Shown: positions 48,596 through 59,736 of the stretch, in pieces | How positions within the stretch are numbered: the stretch's first letter is position 1 | Layout: every line of letters begins with the position of its first letter | NCBI GenBank assembly: GCA_038093975.1 | Contig: JBBPTG010000077.1 | Coordinates: 58,789 to 122,788, forward strand | Reading direction: 5' to 3' | Length of the DNA: 64,000 nt | Origin: Chalciporus piperatus | Taxonomy: Eukaryota; Basidiomycota; Agaricomycetes; Boletales; Boletaceae | Translations under genes and position numbers: made by a program | Notes under the pieces: model-generated | What the model was told of the DNA's origin: nothing | The model's input: only the letters and a program-made list of their open reading frames with translations | The model's database searches: none

Positions 48596-49383
48596 CTGGA
48601 AATTTATCGACTTGAATGCCAGTATGACCCTCGAGCAACTTGAACGCAACGCTCTAGTAAATTTGTACTGACAACTTGAATGTATGTTCATACATCACCT
48701 CATATGTCCTTTTTGAACCTCGTGAGGAGCGCCATGGCACGATGCAACCCCCCTCACGATAATTAAAGGCTTTGAGTGTCGCACAGGCTAATGTTTGTTG
48801 TACTTGTGACCAAATTGTGCTCACCGACGGTTGTAGTATCGAAGAATCCGTAGTCTTCTAAAAGAATATATAAACCTTGCACAAATGTAGTACCGGGGCA
48901 GCTACCGAGTTCATCAGATTTAAAGACGAACATCCGAGTGATACATACACAATCGCCACAACTTGCCCTTTCAGCGCAGATGTCAATTATTTGTCAGTTA
49001 GTCACCGGTCTGCAATCACTGGACCACTCACCCCAGTACATTGGAGCATAAAATCGCCCTGGATTCCACGTTGAGGGGTCCGCAGACATGAAGGATCGTG
49101 AGGCTGTCTGTAATTGATTTTTACAGTGAACCGGATGCTGGAGATGAACAAAGCAGATTTTTACGGAAACTTTCATTTTCGTGAATACTCCTTACCACTC
49201 AGAGACCCCTGGCAGCAGAAGCGTTGTACACATTCAGGGTATCTCTCGAAACACAAACGAGGCAATGACTAAGAATGTGGTTGACAATGAACACGAAATG
49301 AAATACACGTACTAGATACCCTAGCTAATGGTGGTCATGCCAATCCCCGGAAAGATCACTATAACATATAACCCTGCCTTTCA
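48596..49383. other. Gap between convergent MIF-like and MIS12 genes
   Basis: Largest gene-free stretch among the host genes. Frames at 48877-49074 (+) and 48994-49176 (-) lack motifs and mostly overlap each other. I found no repeat, tRNA-like or transposon-end signal. Confidence 0.5.
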
Positions 49384-50318
49384 TTACACCCCTCCCCCTG
49401 CCCTGCCTTCATGTGGGTCAGGCGATACCGAGGAAGCTACCACCAGAGCCCTCATATCGCGAGATTTTGCAATGGTATCCGTGAGCTTGACCAAAGAACC
49501 TACAGCAGAATCGCCAGTTCCCGAGCCTTGTTGCTTGACCTTGGCCAACAACTGTTTAGTCGCCCAGTCAAAGTATCCCGACTTGCTTATCTCCCAGGGT
49601 CTCTTTCCGGGATCTGCCAAAGGTAACTGAGTCATCGCTGCGGTTGACTCTGGCGTGAGCAGTGGGAGGGATGATATAGCGGAGAACATCGATTCCAGCT
49701 CGTCAGGGATCTGTCCGAGGTCCCGAAGTTGTGGTGATCGAAGGAATGCCAGCTGATTCTGCTGTCGTTCGCTTCTAAGCGCTTGAGATGCGGACAGTCT
49801 GGAAGCCCGGGTTAACAAGCGTTTCAGACGCCGTTGCTAGAAACGCGAAAACAGGGGGTAAATCATCAGTCGAACAGGGATCACCGTGCTAGACTTGCCG
49901 CATCGATCTTTTTGCGCAATTCATCGATCTCTGCCATGAGCTCTGTCTCCCTCTCAGGTGGATAGGTCAAATCAAGACCTTCTTGGTGGGGTACAACAAT
50001 GGGTAAGTCGGCGGGGATGGCAAAGATATTGCGCAAGGACCATGTTTCAAAGAAATCGAACGCGATATCGGTGTGATATTCTAGTAGCGTCTGAAATGCG
50101 ACCAGCCCTTGCTCGATTTCCTGCGTGCTGTCCCAGTCCTCCTTGATTCTCTGCTCGCGGTCGGTTGCCCAGCGAAACAAAAACTCTTCTAGACCGTCGA
50201 CAGCATTAGTGATAGCTTCGTTCCCAAAGTTGATGATATCGTCAAGGAGAAGCTGAGGAGAGAACTGGAGGATTTCGGGAAGTAATACAGGAGGTACGGT
50301 CGGTCCCTGCGCGCTCAT
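49384..50318 (-). CDS. MIS12: Mis12/Mtw1-like kinetochore protein
   Basis: Subunit of the MIND/Mis12 complex that links inner centromere chromatin to Ndc80 and microtubules. The N-terminus MSAQGPTVPPVLLPEILQFS continues as PQLLLDDIINFGNEAITNAV and DGLEEFLFRWATDREQRIKE. This is the F-x-P...DDIIN..N...E..L pattern of the Mis12 head. A coiled coil (ERETELMAEIDELRKKIDAA) crosses an intron at about 49840-49897 into RRLKRLLTRASRLSAS, and the tail ends SSVSPDPHEGRAGGGV. ATG at 50316-50318. It shares a 138-bp divergent promoter with HAT1. The family call rests on the N-terminal pattern and the coiled coil. Confidence 0.8.
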
Positions 50319-50456
50319 CGTGGTTCGTCGCGAACTCGCGTCAAGTTTGGTGACAACACAAAATATGAGTACACAACGCGTCTCTTGATCCCACCACTCA
50401 ACAAACGCTACTGGATTGTCGGCGGCTTGCTGTCTACCAAAACTCGAGCGACCTTT
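50319..50456. promoter_or_regulatory. Shared divergent promoter of MIS12 and HAT1
   Basis: Only 138 bp separate the two start codons. The stretch contains ACGCGT (50376-50381, the MluI cell-cycle box core bound by MBF-type factors) and TCGCGAA (50328-50334). Joint G1/S control of the two genes is an inference. ACGCGT also occurs by chance elsewhere in this window. Confidence 0.5.
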
Positions 50457-52285
50457 ATGGCCAATAACGACTGGACCATCGACTCTAACGAAGCCCTCGC
50501 ACTTTCTTTGGGTGAGTGGCAGGGAATCACTCGTCTGACACGTTGGGAACTCGTATGTGCAGTGCGTGCATCGGAAGACAAGCAAGTACTTGGAGAGGAC
50601 GAGTCCTACGAAGAATTCCAGCCAACATTCACGTATCCTGTGAGAGCCTCCGAGCCGTCCCCGAGTACAGTCCCCTTACAAGAGCTTTGAACCAAATAGA
50701 TATACGGGGAGGACGAAAAGATATATGGCTACCAGGATTTAGTGATTGACGTACGCCCGATGCTCCGAATTTCCTCCATGACATGCTTAACTCGCCGTTC
50801 CATAGCTTCGGTTTGCGTCAGGATCCTTGGCGCAATTCCTTTCAGTCCGCTTTGCAGGAAAGCTTCCATCCTCATCAACGGTGGATGATGTAGAAGGCAT
50901 TCTCTGTCCGTTTATACCACCAGGTACGCACTTGGCCCACCCCTTGACGCGAACCGAATATACACGAACCCGCGCAGGATACGACATGGACGAAGAGGCC
51001 TTCCTCGGACGTGTGGAGAAGGACGCAACATCGTTCCAACCCATTGGACGACAAATTCATTCCTACACGCGTCCAGCGCCGAGTACATCCTCACAGCAGA
51101 GCGACGTTGAGTATGAGGTGTACCATGCAAGTCCCCACCATGCACAATCTAACTCCCGAGTTGACCGAGTTTTACAGGTTACCTTTGACGACCCTGGGTT
51201 CAGGGAGTATCATAGGAAGATGCAGATATTCATATTGCTATATATCGAAGCGGGTTCGTACATCGATGAAGAGGAGGATGGTTGGGAGTTCGTGGTACTG
51301 TTCGTCGCCTTTTGCTCTCTCTCCCTCAACATTCTCTCAAAGTTGATGACCTCACTTGCAGATTTGAAAAGCGGAAGCGGACGGATGGGACTGCGACGTA
51401 CCACTTCGTAGGATATTCATCACTATACAACTTCTACTGTTTCCCAGAAAAAGTGCGGATCCGACTAAGGTCGGTGCCTCACGTGTTCTTTGTACTGTGT
51501 CAAGTCACTGAAGGATCGGATGTGGAAAAGCCAATTCGTCATTCTTCCCCCATACCAAAGGCAAGGCCATGGATGTAAGTGGCGTCCTTGTCCACGTACC
51601 TTCTAGCTGACGCACACCCCCAACAGCCGAACTCTACAAGGCGATCTATAACTTCATTCTATCAAAGCCGTCCGTCTCCGAGTTGACCGTAGAAGACCCA
51701 GCAGAGGCCTTCGAAGACCTAAGAGACCGCAACGATCTCCGAATGCTTCTTGCGAACGAACAATTCATGAAAGAGAGCTTCGGAGATCAAAGCCTCACAG
51801 CCTCCCATGGAGGTGGTCGCGTCCAAAAAGCCAGATCCCACGTACGATCTACTCCCTCGGCAGTCTCCAAGAGTCGAGGGAGGATGGGTCCTCCTATTGA
51901 CAAGGCATGGGCAGAAAAGTGGCGTAAAGACCTCAAAATTGCTGGTGTAAGAAACGGTTCTTTGGTGCTCCACGTATCTTTCTTTTTGACAAACCATATT
52001 TGCAGCGTCAATTTAACAGGCTCGTAGAGATGTTGATCCTACTGCACCTTGACCCTACCGACGTGCTCAGTGCGAAGGCGTTCCGATTACAAGTCAAAGA
52101 ACGACTGTACCGTTTCAACTTTGTGAGTGCCCAATTGGCCGTGTAACGAGCAGCATTCCCCTTGACGTTGGTCATCCCAGGAAATTCTTGCTCAGCTGGA
52201 AAAAGAGGAACGCTTGCAGAAACTAGAAGAGACCTTCCAGAACGTACAACAAGACTATAAGAGGCTATTAGCTATGGTCCGCTGA
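50457..52285 (+). CDS. HAT1: Histone acetyltransferase type B catalytic subunit (Hat1)
   Basis: Acetylates newly made histone H4 at K5/K12. Exon 1 is MANNDWTIDSNEALALSL and splices to VRASEDKQVLGEDESYEEF and FTYP, then IYGEDEKIYGYQDLVID. The GNAT core shows DEEEDGWEFVVLFEKRK, TYHFVGYSSLYNFYCFPEK, QFVILPPYQRQGHGSELYKA (acetyl-CoA motif, completed across an intron) and LTVEDPAEAFEDLRDRND. The C-terminal helical part ends RLQKLEETFQNVQQDYKRLL with TGA at 52283-52285. ATG 50457 matches the N-terminal family pattern better than the upstream non-ATG extension. About ten introns. Confidence 0.93.
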
Positions 52286-52498
52286 ATGCCGATGTATTTA
52301 TCAACTTCCATCCATATTGAAGGTCATTCGAGTTCATTCCCGAGGTGGGCAAGATGAACGCATATGCTGTCGAGAATTACTGTAATAATACAATAAATAG
52401 AACACGAAAGCACAAAAGACTATATAGTAGCTACATGAGATCAATGTTGTCAAAAAAAAGTCCTGAACCGCCCATAGTGAATAGCGTTAAAGAAATGA

Positions 52499-55400
52499 TC
52501 ACGAGAAGCGGAATATTCCAACTGTGTTCCCAAAACCGGCTACACCCATCGAATGTGACACCTGGAATGCTACAACGCGCGTGAATGGTAGGCGTGGATA
52601 GTCTTGTTGAGTTGAGGGGGGTGGTGAGGACGAGGACGAGGACAAGGTTGACGAGGATGGGGATCGGTTCGTAGGTAGAGTAGACATCAGGCAGCCTCGC
52701 AGGACCGAAGTGCTGACTTCATATGACCAACACTCCCATCGATCCAGCGAAGCGCTCGTCAAGCCTCCATGGCGCATCGTCGAGGCCATACACAACGACG
52801 TAATTGTTTTGCTATCGCCCTGTGCCAGTGGTCGAGATATGCGCCGAATCCCCACCACTTTCCCTTCCACAACATCCCACCCACCTCGCTCACAGGTGGC
52901 TTCCCCAGCTTTGGCCACGATGACGTCGGTTCGCGATGAGGAACGGTCGAGAGGACCGAGAGGGTGTCCCCCATCGTACTCGTCCACTGGTGCAAGTAAG
53001 TCCGCTGGGCGGCGTACGAGCTCTTTCTCTGATGCTCTCCGAGACAGAATTCCGTGTCCAGATACAGGAAATAAAGACGACGACGCTTCGGAGGACGTGC
53101 TCGCAGAGGAAAGTCTTCTAGGGAAAGGTGATGCAGTGGAGGCGACGCTGCTACTCCGAGAGCGCCGTCCTGAACTGATGATGGCACTGGTCCGAGGGGT
53201 ACTTCCTGGACACGAACAATGCCTTGATTGAGTGGGGAAATAAGCGCGATAAAAGATGACAGCGTGACCGATCGAAACCGTCACCAGTGCACTGTCCATA
53301 GGAAGTTCTCTGCAGAAGTGGCAGTTCTCCGAGTGGATAGGTGAGACTCGTATTTGGTCGACCGAGCCATGAGGCCCGTCTATGACCAATAGGAATTTGG
53401 ATGGGTCAGCGGTGTCCCATAGTGAGAGCACTCCAGCTTCTGAGGCTACACCGACGACCGTGCGCTCTCTTCCATCGAATCTCATTCGACAAACGTCGAC
53501 TGTTGCAACACGGTCATAGGGATTACCGGCCAGGAAGGTATAGCGAGGATGACGTATGTCCGTGGTTTCGCCGAGTTCCACAAATTCTACCGAACCGTCG
53601 TCCAGGGAGAATGCTACAAGCGTGCGGTCCGTCGACCGCACCTGTATGATGTTGGCCCGAACGACTGAAGAAGATGAAATCGGCTTGACGGGATAAAAGC
53701 GGGGTTGAGGAGTAAGCCTCCACTGCATAACGGTCCCATTCCCGTAATATGCAACGATGGCAGGTGTTTGTGAGCTTGTGCCGGCTTTTTGTTTCGAATT
53801 CGATGAAGACGATCGAAGGAAGTAGAGCCCTACAACTGCCGAAACGTTGTTCAAAAGCGTCAAGGGAACGCAAAACTTGGGATCCTTCCCAACAATAGAG
53901 CAGACATTGATAGTGCCCGAAGCGGTCCCAAACGCGAAGAACTCGGCGCTGTCATCCAACGCAAGCGCAGACACCGCGATTTCTGAAGGAGCAACGGTCC
54001 GGTGTGCGGTAGGTGGCCTCAGGTGAAGTAGCTTTGGTGCTGGATTGGCGGGATCATTCGTATGCCATAAGCTGAGCTCGTTCTGCAAACCGACGGCCAC
54101 CACTGTGTGTCCGTTTTTGCTCGCTGCGAGTAGCTCCACATCTGTGGCAAAACTGCGAGGCAATGTTGTGAACGCGATACAGTCGCCAAGGGTGGTTTCA
54201 GAGTGAGTCGAAGATGACTTCCCACCCTCTCGATTCCGCTGAGCTTCCAAGAGTTCAGCATCTTTCAGCAGGTAGAGTAACAGTGCGTAAAGGGGAGGAA
54301 GTGTCAACGCCATAGGAGTCAGAACAATTTTGATGAGCCACCACATGATATCGAATGTTGTCCTCGAGGACCGAAGGCTCTGCGGCACACTTTGGCCGAC
54401 TGTGCCAGCTGGTTGGAAAGCGACGATGGTGGGGACCTCAATTCGTAAGTGAACGAGTGAGTGTTCTTCAGGATTGAGGACTTTCCACAGTCGCCAAGAT
54501 GGGTCTTGTGTTCGATTGAGTGGTAGTTGGACAACCCGCATGAGAGGATTTCGAGGAAAAGAAACACTGAGGTCAACATCGTGAACACTCGGACGGGTCA
54601 AGGCATACAACGTGGCAGTCGTCGCCAGGAGCTGCGTCGAGATGAGTACCGTCAAATGTCTAAGATGAAGAGGCTCACAAAGAAGAGACTAATATTTTTG
54701 AGAGCACGCCCTTTGAGCATTGCTTGGACGCGCTGATGCCAAGATGGGGGAGTGGATGCGGTGGAATCACGTTGCGCGCCTACCGCGTCAGGGGTCAAGC
54801 TCGGGTTTTGTCTGATAAGTTCATACAACTTTGTATAGATTGTCAGAAACAGAAAACCAAGCATGTATGCGCTCGTATAAGAAGAAAAACTTACCTCTAA
54901 TCTTTGAATATCAATAGATAACACTGCCAAGAAGAACGTGTGTGCCAAAAACCAGTGTGCCACCAATACCACCACAGCGAATGTGCAAAATTGGCTGATA
55001 GCACCGGAAGAGTAACGGGCAATGGTTCCCAGAACGCAATTGTACGATACGACCTTCGACGTGTTGGATAGTCCGGCCCGACTCAAGCCCTCGGCTATTC
55101 TTTCTTTGACTGGGAGAGTGACGGACGTCTTGGTGACTGCATCGACCTGTAAAAAGGCGAAGTAAGCAAAGGGTTTCAGACACCAACCTGATTCGGTACC
55201 AAATTGAACATATTCTCAGCTCCGACGAAGATAATGACGATAGGTAATAGACTCCTGCCTCATGGTGAGAACAGCATACATTGAAAACTCGGAAACCTAC
55301 CAAGGGACCATGGTGACCTTGAAGCGCATCAGCGCACAAACGCTAAGACTGGTGATTGTACTAGCGGCAAGCTCAAAAAGAGCTGTAAAAGTCAACCCAA

Positions 55401-56473
55401 TTCTAGTGTGGACTCCGTTCATGCGTTTCATGGACCAACTGACGTATGCAAAAAATATTCCATATGCAAGATAAACGAACGATGAGATGGAAGAGAAACC
55501 TTGTTTCTTCGAAAGACTGTGATCGTACTAGCGGACGTCAAGATCTGCTGTCAATGAACAAGGATTGACCTGACCTCGAGAGCGATGAGAGTTGGCTCCA
55601 TGGTTTCAGTAAAGGCATCATTGCCCTGCGTCAAATTCTTCAGGATTTCGAGCCAACGATCATGGCTAGCTTTGTTTACGCAGTCTGACTCGGGAAAAAC
55701 GAACGTAAGCACAAGAAATTGTGCCGAGTCGATATTCGTCATCATCCTGTCCAGAGTTCGCCCTGCAACGACCATCTGAGGGATGAGAGGGATTCCAGCC
55801 ACGGAAACGCCATCGTGAGTCTTGACTGTATTGGGTATGTTGACATCCGCTCGAATGCGGTCTTCATCGTGATTCCAAAACGCAAGAGGGCTGAATACGA
55901 CACAGTCACCCGACCCCGTGTCAAGACAAGCGACTCCGTAGGATCTAACGCTTTCTAGTATTCTGCGTTCGAGTTGCAAAGCGGATACCAATGTATGGTT
56001 GGCCAAAGCACCGGCGTCATCGGGAGTATTGCTGCGTATCAAGATACGTTCTACGCGAAGCGTGCGGTCAGAACCGCAGCGTGCACGAATTAGCTCGTCG
56101 TCGAGTATTTGGATATTTGGTTGCCCCTGCCAGAAGTTCTGGAGATCTCGAAGAGCGTCGCTTCCGAATGCGACATAGTCAGCAAGAAAGGAGTCAACGA
56201 CATTTGATGTTGATGCGAGGCGGGAATACGATGGAGTGGAATAATATACGGCAAGGGCAGGATATGAGAGGGATGTGATGACCACAGCGGACACGAGGAT
56301 AAGCCGGATTTGGTGAGTTGCACAATGTCTGTTTGTTATGTCAGTTCAGCTCAGAATTCATGGTCAGTTTGCACGCACATTCCGAAAGAGCGTAAAGACG
56401 TGTCGGCTACAGTGCGTATGCGTTGGAAGGCGATGGCCGCGGACGCAAAGTAACCCGGGTTTTGTCGTGCCAT
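52499..56473 (-). CDS. SCAP: SREBP cleavage-activating protein (SCAP)
   Basis: ER sterol sensor that escorts SREBP for cleavage. Exon 1 MARQNPGYFASAAIAFQRIR splices to GIHCATHQIRLILVSAVVIT and the first membrane span, then a lumenal loop. A sterol-sensing domain lies at about 55550-54650 (SSISSFVYLAYGIFFAYVSW, GLTFTALFELAASTITSLSV, SLLPIVIIFVGAENMFNLV, SQFCTFAVVVLVAHWFLAH). A further span (WLIKIVLTPMALTLPPLYAL) precedes the cytosolic WD-repeat half (GLQNELSLWHTND, FGTASGTINVCSIVG, GSVDQIRVSP, GVAGFGNTVGIFRFS). Stop 52499-52501. Start ATG at 56471-56473. The last exon is very long (about 52499-54650). An E-box palindrome lies about 153 bp upstream. Confidence 0.9.
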
Positions 56474-56948
56474 GGGCAGAGAAAGTGTATGAGACGATTC
56501 AAGAGTGCGAGGGCATAGTCAACGGGCTCTCCCAAGGTTCTCCTGCTTGACTCCTCCTGGCGACGTCGTCGTACAGAGGCACACTGTCCTTAGCTGTCAC
56601 TCTCCCCCAAGGCATACATCCCGTGTCACGTGACCACTTCATTCCCGACGCCGTAGCCGAGGAACCTCAATTACATCCCTGCCAACTCTCCTAGCCGCGA
56701 TCAAGATCCAGAAAGCAAACAAATAAGATAGATCTATCACATGTGGTATATCATCGTCACTGTTCGCAGTCGTCGTTCACCCTTCCTAGTTGCTTGTCAC
56801 TAACCATCCCGACCCAAATCCCACGCTGCTATCACCGCGAAGCCTGCGAAAGTTGCATCAGGCCATGGAACCGCGCACGATAACTATCCGCATAAAGAAC
56901 AATGACCAGGCCACTGACAAAGTCCCTGAGAAAATGGATTCGCGTCAG
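56474..56948. other. SCAP promoter region and 3' flank of the aldehyde dehydrogenase gene
   Basis: Contains the palindrome GTCACGTGAC at 56625-56634. The short plus-strand frame at 56790-57002 is antisense to the dehydrogenase 3' end and I reject it. Nothing else recognised. Confidence 0.5.
56625..56634. promoter_or_regulatory. E-box palindrome GTCACGTGAC upstream of SCAP
   Basis: Ten-base perfect palindrome with a CACGTG core, about 153 bp upstream of the SCAP start. SREBP-type and Cbf1-type bHLH factors are both known to bind TCACGTGA-like sites. Which one, if any, acts here is not shown by sequence. Confidence 0.5.
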
Positions 56949-59294
56949 TCACCAGTAATGCCCACGCAAGCGAAACTGAGGTGCGAACCAGCTTCGGACT
57001 AGGGACCGGATAGGATAATCAAGACTCTTTGGGATCGAGGTCTGCATGAGGGATGGCCATCTGTCGGTAACGATTGCCTTGGGGTTTGTCAATGCGCGAA
57101 GACCCTCAGGACCACCTGTGCCGTAAGGTCAGAAATACAAGGTCAGCCACAAGAATGCATGTCACTTGCCGAAGCGCCCGTATCCACTGGCTTTCGTGCC
57201 CCCGAATGGAAGATCCTGGCTAAAAAGATTTCAGTCAACACGCTTGCCAAGTAAGGTCTTGTGAGCTTACTTCAACTATCGAAGACGGGTGAGCATGGTG
57301 AGTTATCGGTCAACGGATAAATACTCACATAAAACACTCCAAAATCGTTGATGGACACCATTCCACATTCCAATTCGCGAGCAACATCCATGCACAAATC
57401 CTGGTGAGGTCCGAAAACACTGGCTCCGAGACCATATCTAGTACCGTTAGCAATATTGATTGCCTCTTCGATATCATCATAGCGAATGAGCAAAGCAATA
57501 GGTGCAAATACTATTTTGACCGTTAGACTCAGAAAAACCCTCGAATGATGGACTCACGTTCTGTCTGTGCAATTCTTGACTTCGGGTTGACATCGCCAAG
57601 AACCGTAGCCGAGAAATACGCGTTCCCAGCTGAAGAGGGATGCAGGTACTTCTTCCCGCCGACTTCCATTTGACCGCCTGCCTCGTGAGCCTCAAAGATG
57701 AGGTTCTCGAGCGCGTCAAACCGGTCGTTCGTGAGCATGCATCCGCAATCAACCGTGTTGATATACCCTTCTCGTGATGGTGCCAAGACAGAACCCACGC
57801 GCAGCTTTTTGACACGTTCCGTCAGGATTTTATAGAGGTCGTCATACTGCTCCGAGTGGACGATCAAACGCTCGATACCGATGCAATTTTGGCCAGCATT
57901 TTGGCTGACGAACATCAAAATATATGAATGACGGACAGAGTGGATTGAACTTACAAAACGCCACGCATCCAGATACTCGCGTACCTCTCAAGGTCAGTGT
58001 CAGGGAGGATGATAGCCGGGTCCTTGCCACCCAATTCTAGCGTTACTGGGGTAAGATGTTCTGTTGCAGCCATCGCCACCTAAATTCGCATGAGCACTTG
58101 TCGAGAAAATTATTCACGCTGTCGTACCTTGCGTCCAACCTGCTCAGACCCAATAAAAGTAATGTGTTTAATCAAGGGAGATTTGGTCAAGACCTCGGCT
58201 TGATCAGGCCAGCAACAAACCGTCTAAACACCTGTTCAGAAAAGCTCGCTAATTGTGCGTGTTAGACTAACCTGAACGATGTCGGGATCATGTCCACAAA
58301 CTTCGAGGGCCTTGTGTATCGCTCCAACAAACCATTCCGTAGACCATATGACGTGTTCTGAACACTTCAACACGATAGAGTTGCCGGCAAAGATGGACGC
58401 AATAATCGGTGACCAAGCATTGTGAAGTGCTAAGCGGGATACGTTAGAACAAAATCACTGGGGCATGGAATACACTCACGGTAATTCCACGACACAATGG
58501 CGGAAACAACACCCTTGGGTTCGTAAACAACTTGGGACTTCTTGTAACTCATCATCAAATTCGAATATCTCGTCTCGGTTCGTAAAGCGCGTTCTCCGTG
58601 ATTGATAAGCCATTCCAGTTTCGAGCATGTCGTCAGAATTTCGCCCAGTGCTGCGTCGATCACTGGAACGAAACAACTCTTAGCTACGCTGACATGTCAT
58701 ATGATTGATCCTTACACGTTTTCCCAGTATCACGGCACGCGACTCTCGCGCACTCTTGTTGGTTCTCGACAAGCCACTTGAGTAGACTCCGCATCACTCT
58801 GCGGCGTTGAGAAAAGGTGGTTTCTGCCCAAGCAACTTGTGCATTCTTCGCCCGTTGTAATTTGGATTGAATTTCGCGCTCGTTGTCTGCGATAATGGTC
58901 GTGATGTGTAACGAGTTGGCGGGGTCGTAACACGTGATGTAGTCTCTGGCACCCATGAAATGGTGAGGGAGGAGGTCGGGTTCGGTGAGATGCGACTTGA
59001 GGTTCGCGTCATGGATCCTCAAAGACTCCCATTGAGGGTTCGCAGCCTTCAGAGGAGAGATGTTAAAGAAACAGCGTCGGATAGACTCGAGATATGTACC
59101 TCAGGTGCGTTGTGTCTGAAAGGCACGGCGCTATTGTGTGCCTTCTGGTAGCGATCAAAGACAAGCCAGATGCCAAAGGCCGAGAAAACGGAGAGAAGGT
59201 ATAGAGCCTCCAGAACGCTAGCTCTGGGGTCGTTTTCAAGCCATAAATTGAGTGTACGTAGTGGGTGAAAGATGGCGTAGAAAAAGGAGGGCAT
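56949..59294 (-). CDS. Membrane-anchored aldehyde dehydrogenase (Msc7/ALDH22 type)
   Basis: Start MPSFFYAIFHPLRTLNLWLE and a membrane segment (ASVLEALYLLSVFSAFGIWL) put an N-terminal anchor before the ALDH fold, as in yeast Msc7 and plant ALDH22. Catalytic landmarks in order: CYDPANSLHI, VVYEPKGVVSAIVSWNY, AGNSIVLKCSEH, ITFIGSEQVGRK, VTLELGGKDPAII (general-base Glu), NAGQNCIGIERLIVH (nucleophile Cys), FAPIALLIRYDDIEEAI, GLGASVFG, GMVSINDFGV and LPFGGTKASGYGRFGG. The end is a second basic, aromatic-rich segment PQFRLRGHYW, with TGA at 56949-56951. ATG 59292-59294. Nine or so introns. Substrate not known. TCACGTGA sits about 97 bp upstream. Confidence 0.93.
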
Positions 59295-59736
59295 GGCTGC
59301 TGCTCACGCGTTCAGCAACGAACGAGCGGACAGCGAGGTACTGGGACAACTTCAACCGAAACGCGTACAAAATTTCCTTACTTGGATTAGTCACGTGAGC
59401 ACTGTCACGGAGTGCTTACTAATACTAGTCCCTCCAAGTTTATGTTTATTAGATTGGAGTTCTCATTCCCGCTACCTTTAGGTAGAGGGTTTGGTGGGGG
59501 TGGAAAAAACTGAAAATGATAACCCGATGGTAGATCTGGTCTGTTTCCTTACATGGTTTATATCATTTTCGTTCTCGATCGTGCGTGTTGCGTATCTCAT
59601 TTTTGGACGTTGCTTAACAAGACAAATCAAAATCATTCGTTCCCATCGATCGACTGAATCCCTGTCTTGCCTCCATTCCGTTCGTCTCCGTTGCTGTTCC
59701 TTCTTTTCGTTTTTTTACCTACATCGCACTCACATC
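59295..59736. other. Gap between the last host gene and the Helitron-type coding region
   Basis: Contains TCACGTGA (59391-59398), in the promoter of the dehydrogenase gene, and a hairpin CTACCT-TT-AGGTAG at 59472-59485. The left end of the transposon must lie here or inside the following gene's leader. I could not fix it, because no convincing A|TC terminus stands out. Confidence 0.45.
59391..59398. promoter_or_regulatory. E-box palindrome TCACGTGA upstream of the aldehyde dehydrogenase
   Basis: Eight-base palindrome about 97 bp upstream of the dehydrogenase start codon. It shares its eight-base core with the site upstream of SCAP, the next gene in the same orientation. Confidence 0.45.

Noticed and set aside
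59472..59485. Hairpin CTACCT-TT-AGGTAG as a Helitron terminal hairpin
   Set aside because: Helitron hairpins belong near the 3' end before CTRR, while this lies upstream of the coding region. It could be chance or a promoter feature.
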